The translations under genes were made by a program, and so were the position numbers. From assembly GCA_017939755.1 (NCBI GenBank), contig JAGBAJ010000043.1:1-55327 (forward strand): a stretch of 55,327 nucleotides of DNA. Direction: 5' to 3'. The notes beneath the pieces were generated by a model. That model was not told the DNA's origin. It searched no databases and saw only the letters and a list, made by a program, of their open reading frames with translations. Of the stretch, positions 34,861 to 43,719 are shown in pieces. Source of the DNA: Clostridia bacterium. Lineage in GTDB: Bacteria; Bacillota; Clostridia; TANB77; CAG-508. Within the stretch, counting starts at the first letter, position 1. Every line of letters starts with the position of its first letter.

Positions 34861-35625
34861 ATGAAAAATAAAAAAAGAAACGAATTAAATTTTAGAAAAG
34901 TAATTTTATTGTTAATCTTATTTGCTCTAATTATTGCTATAATTTTTAATATACGACAAAAATCGTCTAACGACTATATTACTAGTAGTATCTGGATAAA
35001 CAGAGACTCATCCAAATATAAAGTTATAAAACAAGACCATAATTCTAACTATTCTGGAATTGGACAAGAGCAAGTAACAGGTAAGGACGGATATTTTACC
35101 ACATTTACAACAGAAAACGGCAATAAAAAAATTTATAAAGAATACAAACAAAACGGAAACTCCTCTTGGAGCAACAAAAAGTATTGGGATAGTACTATGT
35201 CTGAAAGTGGCTGTGGAATAACGGCAATGTCTATTATATTAAGTGGATATAATAAAAACTATACTCCAGATGACCTTAGAAAAAAATATTACCCATCATT
35301 GCGTGGAGATAAAATTTCGTATGAACTGTCTCATACTTTTGGAATTTCTAATTCGGACTTTTATTATGATAGCTCTCATCTATCTGATAAATATATTGAA
35401 AAACACTTACAATCAAATAGGCCTATTTTAATTTGTATGTGGAGTAAATCTGGGGATAATAGATGGACAACTTCTTCGCATTATATGGTACTACTTGCCA
35501 CTGATGGCCATGGAATGGTATATGTTTCTAATCCTAATGGTCTTGAAAATAGTAGTAAAAGCTCTGGATGGTATGATATAGACGAAGTTTTACCTTATAT
35601 TGCTAAAGCTTTATTTATCGACTAA
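34861..35625 (+). CDS. Anchored C39-like papain-fold peptidase/transglutaminase protein
   Basis: 254 residues. A membrane anchor (about 13-33, VILLLILFALIIAIIF) is followed by about 70 linker residues, then a C39-like domain: KYWDSTMSESGCGITAMSIIL (catalytic Cys in GCG, preceded by the usual W/Q region), SHYMVLLATDGHGMVYVSNP (catalytic His, then Asn/Asp). Proteins of this class are often cell-surface cysteine peptidases or amidases of unknown target. GGTGG lies 7 bases before the ATG. Its leader contains the inserted hairpin element at 34704-34834. Confidence 0.88.
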   Translation: MKNKKRNELNFRKVILLLILFALIIAIIFNIRQKSSNDYITSSIWINRDSSKYKVIKQDHNSNYSGIGQEQVTGKDGYFTTFTTENGNKKIYKEYKQNGNSSWSNKKYWDSTMSESGCGITAMSIILSGYNKNYTPDDLRKKYYPSLRGDKISYELSHTFGISNSDFYYDSSHLSDKYIEKHLQSNRPILICMWSKSGDNRWTTSSHYMVLLATDGHGMVYVSNPNGLENSSKSSGWYDIDEVLPYIAKALFID

Positions 35626-35799
35626 CGAATTATTTTCTTGAAATAAAACATTCTGTTAAATCTCAATGCTCTTTAAATAAGAACCTAACACTACTATCTT
35701 ACGTTCCTCATATAATAATCTTAGGAAGAGCTAGTAAGAAAAATAAAAGTTATTTTTCATAGCTCTTGCATTAAACGAGGCAACGGAATGGAGGTTATA

Positions 35800-36429
35800 A
35801 TGGAAATTAAAAATAAAATTTTAGAAAGAAATTTAATTTATGACAATACCATTGTTCTAAAATATCATATTGAATACCCACAAATAGTACCAGATAGCAC
35901 TGTTTATATAAGAAGGTTTAATTTATATAATGAAAACATTGCGTTATCGTTACAACAAAAAGCCGAAAATGAACTATTTAAGGAAGCAATTGAATTATAT
36001 AAATTTAATAAAAAGAATAACTATCCAACTATGGTGTATGAAGTATATCAAAATTACAAAATTACTTTTAATTCATGGAAAATTATAAGTTTGTTTATAG
36101 ATGAATACACATTTACTGGTGGAGCACATGGTAATACAATACGAACATCGCAAACTTGGGATTTAAGTCGAGGAAGACAAATTGAACTCTATCAATTTTT
36201 TAATAATCCATATTTTATACTGCAAATATTGAAAAATATAAAAATGCAGATTGAAGAAAATCCAGAAATTTACTTTGATGATGCATGCTGTTTATTAATT
36301 GACACTTTTAACCCTCAAAGTTTTTACTTAGATCAACGTTCAATTATAATTTATTTTCAGCAATATGATATTGCACCATACTCATCAGGAATTAGAGAAT
36401 TTTCTATCTTTACGGCTCTACTTTTTTGA
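35800..36429 (+). CDS. DUF3298/RsiV-like protein
   Basis: 209 residues, no signal peptide. DEYTFTGGAHGNTIRTSQTWDL is the hallmark of the DUF3298 domain found in RsiV and PdaC, and the preceding half (KYHIEYPQIV... then NELFKEAIELYKF) fits the companion DUF4163. Unlike RsiV it has no membrane anchor or anti-sigma part. The length and the lack of an export signal suggest a cytoplasmic stand-alone form, with function unknown. The start at 35800 is set by GGAGG 5 bases upstream. It follows the C39-like gene by about 175 bases. Confidence 0.8.
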   Translation: MEIKNKILERNLIYDNTIVLKYHIEYPQIVPDSTVYIRRFNLYNENIALSLQQKAENELFKEAIELYKFNKKNNYPTMVYEVYQNYKITFNSWKIISLFIDEYTFTGGAHGNTIRTSQTWDLSRGRQIELYQFFNNPYFILQILKNIKMQIEENPEIYFDDACCLLIDTFNPQSFYLDQRSIIIYFQQYDIAPYSSGIREFSIFTALLF

Positions 36430-36477
36430 TATAAGTCTGAACTGTAACTAGAATAATACAAAATGTAATTTTTATAG

Positions 36478-36527
36478 AAAAACCTCCAGATTTATCTGTA
36501 TTTTAACAGACTTTTCTGGAGGTTTTC
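36478..36527. terminator. Bidirectional terminator between convergent genes
   Basis: AAAACCTCCAGA and TCTGGAGGTTTT form a 12 bp stem around a further TCTGT/ACAGA pair. A- and T-runs occur on both sides, between convergent genes ending at 36429 and 36557. Confidence 0.85.
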
Positions 36528-36556
36528 TAAACATAAAACCCGTCATTATTCAAAAA

Positions 36557-38242
36557 TTATTTATTATATGTTCCCACAAATGTAACATTATGTCCACAGT
36601 AAGGCATTATAAACTCTTTTTGGCGTTTTTTAGTATTATAACATTCGTCATTTATATCAATTGTAGGATTACTTTCATTCCCTGATATCTTGAAGAATAT
36701 ATTATATTCCAAAGTGCCTTCTGTTGTATGGAATACATATCCTCCACCTTTTATTGCTTTTGCAGTTCCAGTTACTTCACCAAAATTTGGATATCCAGCT
36801 TGTGTCATGTAGATAGCATTGATTGTAAAATCAAATGAACTTCCAGTTGTATTTGTAATTTTTAGTACACTTTCTACTCCTGTCCCCTTATCTCTGTAAT
36901 ATGTTCCTTCTGCAACGGAATTATTTGCAGCAGTATCGTATTCATAAGGCGTAAGTCCATCCTTGTTTGAAGAAGTATTTGTATTGCTTGAGGTTTCTGA
37001 ACTTGATGAACTATTGGTACTATTTGTAGATGTACCTGGATACGTCTTCTTTGTAGTTCCATAATAATATCCATGGTATTGATCTGTTAAAGAATCATTA
37101 TTTGAAACTTCAAAGCTAAATGTATATCCCGAATTTGTTTTAAATTCTATATAATTTGTTGTTCCTCCGTATCCATCAGATTGGTTTAGCTTTACTTCAT
37201 ATTTACCATCTTCATCAATACCACCATTCTTTATAGCAGATGACTCCTCATAATTTGATTTTATATGGAATGTTCCCCCATAATTTAAAGTGATTGTTCC
37301 ATACAAACCACTTTCATGTATATCTGAAGTATATGTTCCATATTTTAATGTATATTTTCCAACAACCAATCCTTTTTTAGCTTCTTCTTCCTCTGCTTTT
37401 TTCTTTGCTACCTCTTCTTTAGCTTTATTTACATCTTCTATTTTTTTCTTTGTTTCCTCAACCTTTTTGGAAACTTCTTGCTTAATTTCATCTGTTAATT
37501 TATTAGAATCCTTTTCATAATTGCCAACGGCATCTTTCATTGATTGTTTTAAATCTTTTTCTTTTATATTAACATTAAAATCTATTTGTTTATTTTGCTC
37601 TATATTTGGTTTAACAAATATTTCGTCAAATTTCTTATAACTCAATGTATTTCCATCTGTAGTTTCTGTAGTAACTTCTGCTTCTTCTTTCTTTATTGTA
37701 TAATCCGCTTGAAGCTCTGCAATATTTACATTTTCACTACTATCTGACTTAGTTGAATTTTCCTTTAAATTATTTGATATACTTTTTAAAGAGCTATATG
37801 ATTCATTCTCATTTTCTGTTGTGTGTATATACCATGAATATTCATCTTTTGATATATCATATAGATATTCAAGCTCTGTTGGTTGCTTATACGCAATATA
37901 ATTTACTTTTTTCTCATCTGTTAATTGATACACATTAATATACGAACTTTCATTCTTTTTATATGTCATTATCATAGTTGGATTTTGATTTTCTTCAACC
38001 TCACAAAATTGTAGCTTAGCATCTTTCATGTCAAGCATCATTCCATACTTTTCTTCTGCAACTGTCAAATCCTTTTCTTTTATAGCTTCTTTTAGGTATG
38101 CGTAGTAAGTATCTCCCCACTTTGATCCTACAGACTCATCTTCTTCTGAATCCTTATTTAAAACAAGCCCTATAATAACTGCTGCAACAATTGCAATAAC
38201 CAATACTATTGGTATAGTAATTAATAAAACTTTTTTCTTCAC
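36557..38242 (-). CDS. Membrane-anchored surface protein with coiled coil and beta domains
   Basis: 561 residues, not a recognised family. An N-terminal membrane helix (VLLITIPIVLVIAIVAAVIIGLVL) precedes an extracellular domain with alternating strands. A Lys/Glu/Ala helix follows (about 265-315), then a beta-rich repeat GKYTLKYGTYTSD, a Ser/Thr/Asn linker of about 35 residues, and a second beta domain beginning VAEGTYYRDKGTG. The GTG start at 38242 is chosen because GGAGGAG lies 6 bases upstream; the upstream in-frame ATG has no such site. Probably a surface or cell-wall associated protein. Confidence 0.75.
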   Translation of the reverse strand: MKKKVLLITIPIVLVIAIVAAVIIGLVLNKDSEEDESVGSKWGDTYYAYLKEAIKEKDLTVAEEKYGMMLDMKDAKLQFCEVEENQNPTMIMTYKKNESSYINVYQLTDEKKVNYIAYKQPTELEYLYDISKDEYSWYIHTTENENESYSSLKSISNNLKENSTKSDSSENVNIAELQADYTIKKEEAEVTTETTDGNTLSYKKFDEIFVKPNIEQNKQIDFNVNIKEKDLKQSMKDAVGNYEKDSNKLTDEIKQEVSKKVEETKKKIEDVNKAKEEVAKKKAEEEEAKKGLVVGKYTLKYGTYTSDIHESGLYGTITLNYGGTFHIKSNYEESSAIKNGGIDEDGKYEVKLNQSDGYGGTTNYIEFKTNSGYTFSFEVSNNDSLTDQYHGYYYGTTKKTYPGTSTNSTNSSSSSETSSNTNTSSNKDGLTPYEYDTAANNSVAEGTYYRDKGTGVESVLKITNTTGSSFDFTINAIYMTQAGYPNFGEVTGTAKAIKGGGYVFHTTEGTLEYNIFFKISGNESNPTIDINDECYNTKKRQKEFIMPYCGHNVTFVGTYNK

Positions 38243-38331
38243 AAAATTCTCCTCCTCTGTAAAATTTATTAAAAGGATATCACGCAATACGTGTTGAGTC
38301 AATATAAATCCTGCTTATTTTTTAATATTTG

Positions 38332-38361
38332 AAAAGGGCAGTCCATATGGACTGCCCTTTT
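38332..38361. terminator. Perfect 30-base palindrome terminator
   Basis: AAAAGGGCAGTCCAT and ATGGACTGCCCTTTT are exactly complementary with no loop spacer, followed by T-rich sequence on each strand. It lies 27 bases past the stop of the 87-residue gene. Confidence 0.85.
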
Positions 38362-38388
38362 CTTTATGGATTATTAATTTACAAATTA

Positions 38389-38652
38389 TCATTGAAACAG
38401 ACCTTTAAAGTTTTCAATCTCCGCTTGCATCATTTCCTGCTCTTTTTCAGCTACAGATACAGGATATTTGCAAAGAGTCACCAACTTTTCTGTGTATTCC
38501 TTCAATGTCTCCTCAATTTGAGTAATAAATGCTCTTCTTAAGGATTCATTTGGCCACGAAATTGCATCAGCCTTTCTGCGCATCTCATCGCAGAACTTTA
38601 GAGCCTCCCGTTCCATTGCACTAGTGGTCTGTTTCGTATAACCTAAATCCAT
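38389..38652 (-). CDS. Hypothetical 87-residue helical protein
   Basis: A short, highly charged, all-helical protein (MDLGYTKQTTSAMEREALKF at the start, then DEMRRKADAISWPNESLRRAF and a C-terminal heptad-like helix). It is not recognised. The start is set by AAAGGAGG 8 bases upstream; the in-frame extension to 38703 lacks a site. By eye the codons are less AT-rich than those of its neighbours, a trait shared with the unknown gene at 47509-48285. It has its own strong terminator and looks monocistronic. Confidence 0.65.
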   Translation of the reverse strand: MDLGYTKQTTSAMEREALKFCDEMRRKADAISWPNESLRRAFITQIEETLKEYTEKLVTLCKYPVSVAEKEQEMMQAEIENFKGLFQ

Positions 38653-38828
38653 TTTCTTTGCCTCCTTTACGATTCTGCTTGCAATGAAATTACAACTTTG
38701 CACATAATTTCACTATAAGAAAGATTATACCATATTATGTTACTTTAATCAATATAGACTAATACATCGTTTTTCGTTATGTTACTATTAATGGTTTATC
38801 TAGAAAAAACGTGCAATGTCCAAAATTT

Positions 38829-38853
38829 GGACGAGAGAACCGTCCCATTGTCC
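38829..38853 (+). repeat. Dispersed 3'-end repeat, copy 4
   Basis: GGACGAGAGAACCGTCCCAT followed by TGTCC, ending one base before the mntP stop codon on the complementary strand. It has the same orientation and placement as the copies at 30759, 31244 and 31862. Confidence 0.8.
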
Positions 38854-38854
38854 A

Positions 38855-39421
38855 TCATCCTGCGAATACACCTAAGTGCTCCAATAATATTTTTAATCCT
38901 AAAATTATTAATATAACACCTCCAGCAAGCTCTGCTTTGTTTTGAAATTTATCACCAAATCTATTTCCTACTTTTACACCTAATAGTGATATTGAAAAGG
39001 TTATAATACCTATTAAAGCAACAGCCACTAATATATTCACTTGCAAGAATGCAAAAGTTATTCCAACTGCCAAGGCATCTATACTTGTTGCAATTGCAAG
39101 TACTACCATTGTTTTAAAATCTACACTATCATTCTTTTTATCATCTTCGCCATCAAATGATTCTTTTATCATATTTCCACCTATCGAGCCTAATAATATA
39201 AATGCTATCCAGTGGTCAATATTTGTTACAATGTGTTCAAATGTCGTTCCTAAAAAATATCCAAGTACTGGCATTAAAGCCTGAAATAGCCCAAAATATA
39301 ATGCAATTATTATTGCGTTTTTCCAATTCATTTTCTTCATAGATAGACCTTTACATATTGATACTGCAAAAGCGTCCATGGCTAATCCTATGCTTAATAC
39401 TATAATTTCTATTAATGACAT
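38855..39421 (-). CDS. mntP: Manganese efflux pump MntP
   Basis: 188 residues with six predicted membrane helices and the two Asp-containing repeats of the MntP/YtaF group, [14 protein letters not shown] in helix 1 and [15 protein letters not shown] in helix 4. It exports Mn2+. No yybP-ykoY manganese riboswitch precedes it, because the upstream gene ends only 24 bases away. It is therefore probably expressed with the helicase gene at 39446-42142, which is an odd partner for a metal pump. Confidence 0.93.
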   Translation of the reverse strand: MSLIEIIVLSIGLAMDAFAVSICKGLSMKKMNWKNAIIIALYFGLFQALMPVLGYFLGTTFEHIVTNIDHWIAFILLGSIGGNMIKESFDGEDDKKNDSVDFKTMVVLAIATSIDALAVGITFAFLQVNILVAVALIGIITFSISLLGVKVGNRFGDKFQNKAELAGGVILIILGLKILLEHLGVFAG

Positions 39422-39445
39422 TTAACCATTCTCTCCTTTGACAAA

Positions 39446-42142
39446 TTATTTAAATTTTGACATTTCTTGGCTCTTTGTAACCTTGTCTTTTATAGAAATG
39501 TCCTTCATTCTAGCCTTAAGCAACATCCTTCTACCATCAGCGGTTCTTGTATATACTAAATCGTGCTCCCCTATTTTTTGTTTCCAATATTTAGAAAAAG
39601 TTTCTGCCATTTCCTTGTTCGTTGACAGGATTGTTGGAACGTTGTAATAATCATTTACTTGCTTCAAATTTTTATTTAATCTTGCTATGATATATCTTTG
39701 ATTTATTGTTTTTGAAAATACTTCTTCGACACTATCTATAAACAAGCTACTTTCCTTTAAAGTGGCTCCTGTTATATAACAAGTTACATAACAAGGTAGT
39801 TTATCTCTTATTTGTTTATCAACCTTTAGTCTAACTTTTGCTCTTGGCGTTGTTATAAACTTATGTCTGTATAAAGAATTAAGAACTACCTCCCCTACAA
39901 GTTTTAACATATTTTCTGATTTGCTCTTTGAATATATGCTAATAAATTTGGCCACTAAAAATATACCCAACACCGCTTCTATAAGTTTAAAGATAAATGG
40001 TGACACACCCAGTATCATTATAAATAACAATGCTACAAACACAGCAATTGCAATTAATACGCCTTTACTTATAAACCACGTTTTCTTCATCTTCTTATCG
40101 GCAGTAAGCTCTATTTTGTTTGTCATTTCTGTTGGTGCAACATTTGAAGAAATGCTTTCAGTTGCTTTTTTCCATGCATTATACATTGCAGCTCTATCAT
40201 TAGCTCTATTAACCATCATTTCATTAATTGATTTTATATTTGAGTCTGTAAATGGTTCGTTAATTGCACCTAATCTTTCAATTCCATTTTTTACTACAGA
40301 ATCGTATGCCGAAATACCAACAAATGACTTAAATCTTCTTTTAAGCATCTCAAAATCGGCATTTAGCTTAATGTCATTTTGCTCATTTACATCATCTGTA
40401 ACGCAAACTAAATGCCAGATATTTGATGTTTTATTTGGATCTTTGTTAACTCTTATAGCTCTTCCTCTCATCTGATTTGATAACATAAAAGATCCAACAA
40501 AACTGGCAAGAACAAGTGTATTTATACTTGGTTCATCCCATCCCTCTCCTAAAAGAGATTTTGTACCAATAATTACGTTTAGCTCTCCTACAGAAAACAA
40601 TTTAGAAATTAACGACATTACAGAATTTCTAATTGATGCTGGTATTTTAACAATAGAATATTTTTCATTTACTTTTAAAGTTTCAAATGCAAGCTTGTCT
40701 GTATCAACTCCGTGTGCATGGCAAAGTCCAAACAGATTCTCTTCTTTTGATTTTGGAATAACAAAAATTGTTCCCGTTAAAATTGCCATATTAATATCTG
40801 GGTGATCTTTGGTAAGTTTCATAAATATAGGAAATACACCTAACTTATTAATTTCCATATCTGGATTATCCATATATTCTTTGCGGATAAAATCTGTTAG
40901 AACAACCATTCTTAATTTTTCTTTTAAATTTGATCTTTCAATTCTTAATATTTCAGATATACTATTTATCTTACCAATACTATTTAAAAAGTATCTTTGC
41001 AATGTCTTGTTATCGGAAAAAGATAAGTTTCCCTTTTCAATAGCCCCTATATCGTTTAGCTGCTTTTCAACTTCTATTATACGGTCTTCATTTTCTTTGT
41101 AGCTCTTTCTATCCGTAACAATCACATTTTCAAGTAATATTTCTAGCCATTCTGGTGTAAGTACCGGAATTTTCTTTATATCACCTAATATAGATAAATT
41201 ATCTTTTGAAATGGTGATGTTCATATGGTTTAAGAATATTAGCATACTGCTATAATACTCAACATTGTCAAGTATTTCTTCTTGATAGCTGTACGGATCA
41301 ATCATGTATCTATGACTTTTTATACATTCTGCTAAGCTCTTATTATTTTTTGTGTTTTCGATAAATTCAGCAAGTTTTTGTCTATACTCTGAAATTTTCC
41401 TTTGCTCATCTTCAGTTGGTTTATTAAATAATATATAATCCTGATGAGGACACAAATTATTTGCTTTTACAAGCTCTGGCACTGTTATTTCTGAATCAAT
41501 TTCTCCACATAAAGTTATATACCTTTTCCATTCTGAAAATTGGCTATCATATGGAGGAGTTGCGGTTAAAGCTATTAATCTTACATTTTCTAGTTGATTT
41601 ATAACTTGGTTTAAGCTATTCCACCATTCGCTTTTTAAATGATGAGCCTCATCCAAGCACACTGTCTTTATGTTTTTATTTTTAAGCTCTTGAACAATGT
41701 CGTACTGCCTTATACTTTCTGCTGAAACATTTGTAGATTCTGTATCTTCTATTTCATCATCTGTTTCATCAGTGCTCTCATTTTTAATTTTTTTCTTTTT
41801 ATAAGCGTAGTGGAGAGCCTGATATGTTACGACATTAAATTTCTTCAAATCATATATGTCTGTACTTATCCAATCTGGAGCCTTCTCATAATCGCTGAAA
41901 TGAGAAATAAATCTTTCAATCCATTGATTTTTAATTGTAACAGTAGGTGCAAATATTATAACTGGATTATCAAAATATCTAACAAGTTCAAGCCCAAGGA
42001 TTGTCTTCCCTGAGCCTGGTGCTGCTACAATATGAATTTTTTGATCAGTTCCATATTGCTCTACTTTCTTTAAAATTCTTTCTTGGTATGGTCTCCAAGT
42101 ATATTTAAATTTAATTTCATTACCAAAAGTTTTTCCTGCCAT
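39446..42142 (-). CDS. SF2 helicase-like protein with C-terminal membrane hairpin
   Basis: 898 residues. The N-terminus is a superfamily 2 helicase: WRPYQERILKK, AAPGSGKTILGLEL (motif I), VCLDEAHHLKSEWW (II), LIALTATPPYDS (III), then after a roughly 230-residue insert a second domain with IIGTKSLLGEGWDEPSINTL (V) and QMRGRAIRVNKD (VI). At about 690-735 there are two hydrophobic segments (GVLIAIAVFVALLFIMILGV and FKLIEAVLGIFLVAKFISIY), followed by a cytoplasmic 160-residue tail of unknown fold. Helicases fused to membrane segments are unusual. The MazG-like gene lies 12 bases upstream and mntP 24 bases downstream. Confidence 0.85.
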   Translation of the reverse strand: MAGKTFGNEIKFKYTWRPYQERILKKVEQYGTDQKIHIVAAPGSGKTILGLELVRYFDNPVIIFAPTVTIKNQWIERFISHFSDYEKAPDWISTDIYDLKKFNVVTYQALHYAYKKKKIKNESTDETDDEIEDTESTNVSAESIRQYDIVQELKNKNIKTVCLDEAHHLKSEWWNSLNQVINQLENVRLIALTATPPYDSQFSEWKRYITLCGEIDSEITVPELVKANNLCPHQDYILFNKPTEDEQRKISEYRQKLAEFIENTKNNKSLAECIKSHRYMIDPYSYQEEILDNVEYYSSMLIFLNHMNITISKDNLSILGDIKKIPVLTPEWLEILLENVIVTDRKSYKENEDRIIEVEKQLNDIGAIEKGNLSFSDNKTLQRYFLNSIGKINSISEILRIERSNLKEKLRMVVLTDFIRKEYMDNPDMEINKLGVFPIFMKLTKDHPDINMAILTGTIFVIPKSKEENLFGLCHAHGVDTDKLAFETLKVNEKYSIVKIPASIRNSVMSLISKLFSVGELNVIIGTKSLLGEGWDEPSINTLVLASFVGSFMLSNQMRGRAIRVNKDPNKTSNIWHLVCVTDDVNEQNDIKLNADFEMLKRRFKSFVGISAYDSVVKNGIERLGAINEPFTDSNIKSINEMMVNRANDRAAMYNAWKKATESISSNVAPTEMTNKIELTADKKMKKTWFISKGVLIAIAVFVALLFIMILGVSPFIFKLIEAVLGIFLVAKFISIYSKSKSENMLKLVGEVVLNSLYRHKFITTPRAKVRLKVDKQIRDKLPCYVTCYITGATLKESSLFIDSVEEVFSKTINQRYIIARLNKNLKQVNDYYNVPTILSTNKEMAETFSKYWKQKIGEHDLVYTRTADGRRMLLKARMKDISIKDKVTKSQEMSKFK

Positions 42143-42154
42143 GTCAAACTCCTT

Positions 42155-42505
42155 TTATTTAGTCCATTTCCTATTTATATTTTCCTGCTCTTTGCTCTTT
42201 ATAGCTTGAAATAAATCGATTCCAAGCTTGTTACATAAGCTTGTTAATACAATAAATACATCTGCAATTTCGCTTTCAACAGAATCATAATTTTTTATTT
42301 TATTCCTATCAATAGACATCTCTGTTTTTTCTTTTCTAATAGCCTTTGCAAGCTCACCTATTTCTTCTGTTAGAAGTAACATGGTCTTTTCGACATTTTG
42401 TTCACTAAAACCCCTTATTTCTATAACCCTTTTAATATAATCTTGAACTTCTTTTAGGGTATTTTCCTTTGTTAAGTTATCCCATAATTCTTTTTGACTA
42501 TCCAT
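42155..42505 (-). CDS. MazG-like nucleotide pyrophosphohydrolase
   Basis: 116 residues. The all-alpha NTP-PPase core shows the metal-binding pair LLLTEEIGELAKAIRKE (ExxE) and ESEIADVFIVLTSL (ExxxD). Such enzymes hydrolyse NTPs or dNTPs to monophosphates, for house-cleaning or stress and phage responses. It is a single-domain form, too short for canonical MazG. It is the first gene of a tight unit with the membrane helicase (12-base gap) and then mntP. Confidence 0.88.
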   Translation of the reverse strand: MDSQKELWDNLTKENTLKEVQDYIKRVIEIRGFSEQNVEKTMLLLTEEIGELAKAIRKEKTEMSIDRNKIKNYDSVESEIADVFIVLTSLCNKLGIDLFQAIKSKEQENINRKWTK

Positions 42506-42549
42506 GATTCCTCCAACAAAATAAATTTAAGTTATAACTTACTACGAAA

Positions 42550-43527
42550 TTATAAAAGCTCTTTTCTCAATTCTTCAGAGCTCTTCTTAGACATTAAAGC
42601 TGGTGGAACATCAAGAATTGTCTTAGCTCCATATTGACCAGACTTATTCATTCTGTATGTGGCTCTTGCAAGAGCTATTAACGCTGATGCTGTAAATTCT
42701 GGATTCGAATCTAGCTTTAATGAATATTCAATAATTTGTTTATTTCCATTTCCTGTTTCTGCACTATGAATAACAAAGCCACCATGAGACATTTTTGAGT
42801 GATTAGCTTTTAGCTCTTCTTCACTTACAAAATGTACAATTGTGTTATAATCACTAAAATAATTTGGCATTGTTTTTATCTCATTTTCTATAGCAGCTTT
42901 GTCGGCACCTTCTTCTGCTACAACAAAGCACTCTCTTAGGTGTTTATCTGCTGTAGTTAGCTCTGGGTTTTCTCCATTTCTAACACGCTCCATTGCTTCT
43001 TCTACTGGTATTGTATATTGAACCCCATTCTTAACTCCTGCAACTCTTCTTATAGCATCTGAATGACCTTGGCTAACACCTTTTCCCCAGAATGTATACG
43101 TTGTTCCTTGGTCCATTATTGCATTAGCATAAGTTCTCATAACAGAAAACATTCCTGGATCCCAACCACCTGATATAAGTGATGTTTTATTTGCTGACAT
43201 TGCACTTTCATTTACTGCTTTATAATACTCTGGTATTTTTGCATGTGTATCAAAACTATCAACTGTATTAAACATTTTTGCCACAGCTGGCACTTGAACA
43301 GGCAAATCTGTTGCAGATCCACCACACATAATAACAACATCAACCTTATCAGTCCATTTACCTATGTCTTTCATATTTACAACTGGAACATTTGATGCAA
43401 TTTCTAGCATATTTCTTCTAGAAAATACTGCTACAAGCTCCATATCTTCTGACCTAACAATTTCCTTTTCTACTCCTCTTCCTAAATTTCCATATCCGCA
43501 AATTGCGATTTTAATTTTACCTTTCAT
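42550..43527 (-). CDS. ddh: meso-Diaminopimelate D-dehydrogenase
   Basis: 325 residues, the standard length. A Rossmann N-terminus AICGYGNLGRGVEKEI binds NADPH, followed by VIMCGGSATDLPVQ, DSFDTHAKIPEYY, SLISGGWDPGMFSV (substrate-binding DPGMFS) and GHSDAIRRVAGVKNGVQYT. It makes meso-diaminopimelate in one step from tetrahydrodipicolinate for lysine and peptidoglycan, which suggests a DAP-type wall. No other lysine genes lie nearby; it appears monocistronic. Confidence 0.96.
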   Translation of the reverse strand: MKGKIKIAICGYGNLGRGVEKEIVRSEDMELVAVFSRRNMLEIASNVPVVNMKDIGKWTDKVDVVIMCGGSATDLPVQVPAVAKMFNTVDSFDTHAKIPEYYKAVNESAMSANKTSLISGGWDPGMFSVMRTYANAIMDQGTTYTFWGKGVSQGHSDAIRRVAGVKNGVQYTIPVEEAMERVRNGENPELTTADKHLRECFVVAEEGADKAAIENEIKTMPNYFSDYNTIVHFVSEEELKANHSKMSHGGFVIHSAETGNGNKQIIEYSLKLDSNPEFTASALIALARATYRMNKSGQYGAKTILDVPPALMSKKSSEELRKELL

Positions 43528-43691
43528 AATTTTCCATTCCTTTCTCAGTTTAATTCATATTGAAAAAGTACTAATTTTTTCATCGAATTAACTGCTTTAA
43601 GAACATTTCTTAATGTATATAACAACCTAATTAGGTAAGTTATAAATTTTGTACATAGATATTATCACAAATCAAAAAAAATGTATATAAC

Positions 43692-43718
43692 AAAGTCGGC
43701 ATTTACCATGCCGACTTT
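43692..43718 (-). terminator. malQ terminator
   Basis: AAAGTCGGCAT and ATGCCGACTTT form a perfect 11 bp stem with loop TTACC, directly at the end of malQ. Confidence 0.85.
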
Positions 43719-43719
43719 T

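Noticed and set aside
34861..35625. C39-like gene as a bacteriocin-processing ABC transporter
   Set aside because: It has only the papain-like domain and a membrane anchor, with no ABC ATPase or nearby double-glycine peptide.
39421..39446. Manganese riboswitch (yybP-ykoY) before mntP
   Set aside because: Only 24 bases separate mntP from the helicase gene and no riboswitch-like sequence is present.
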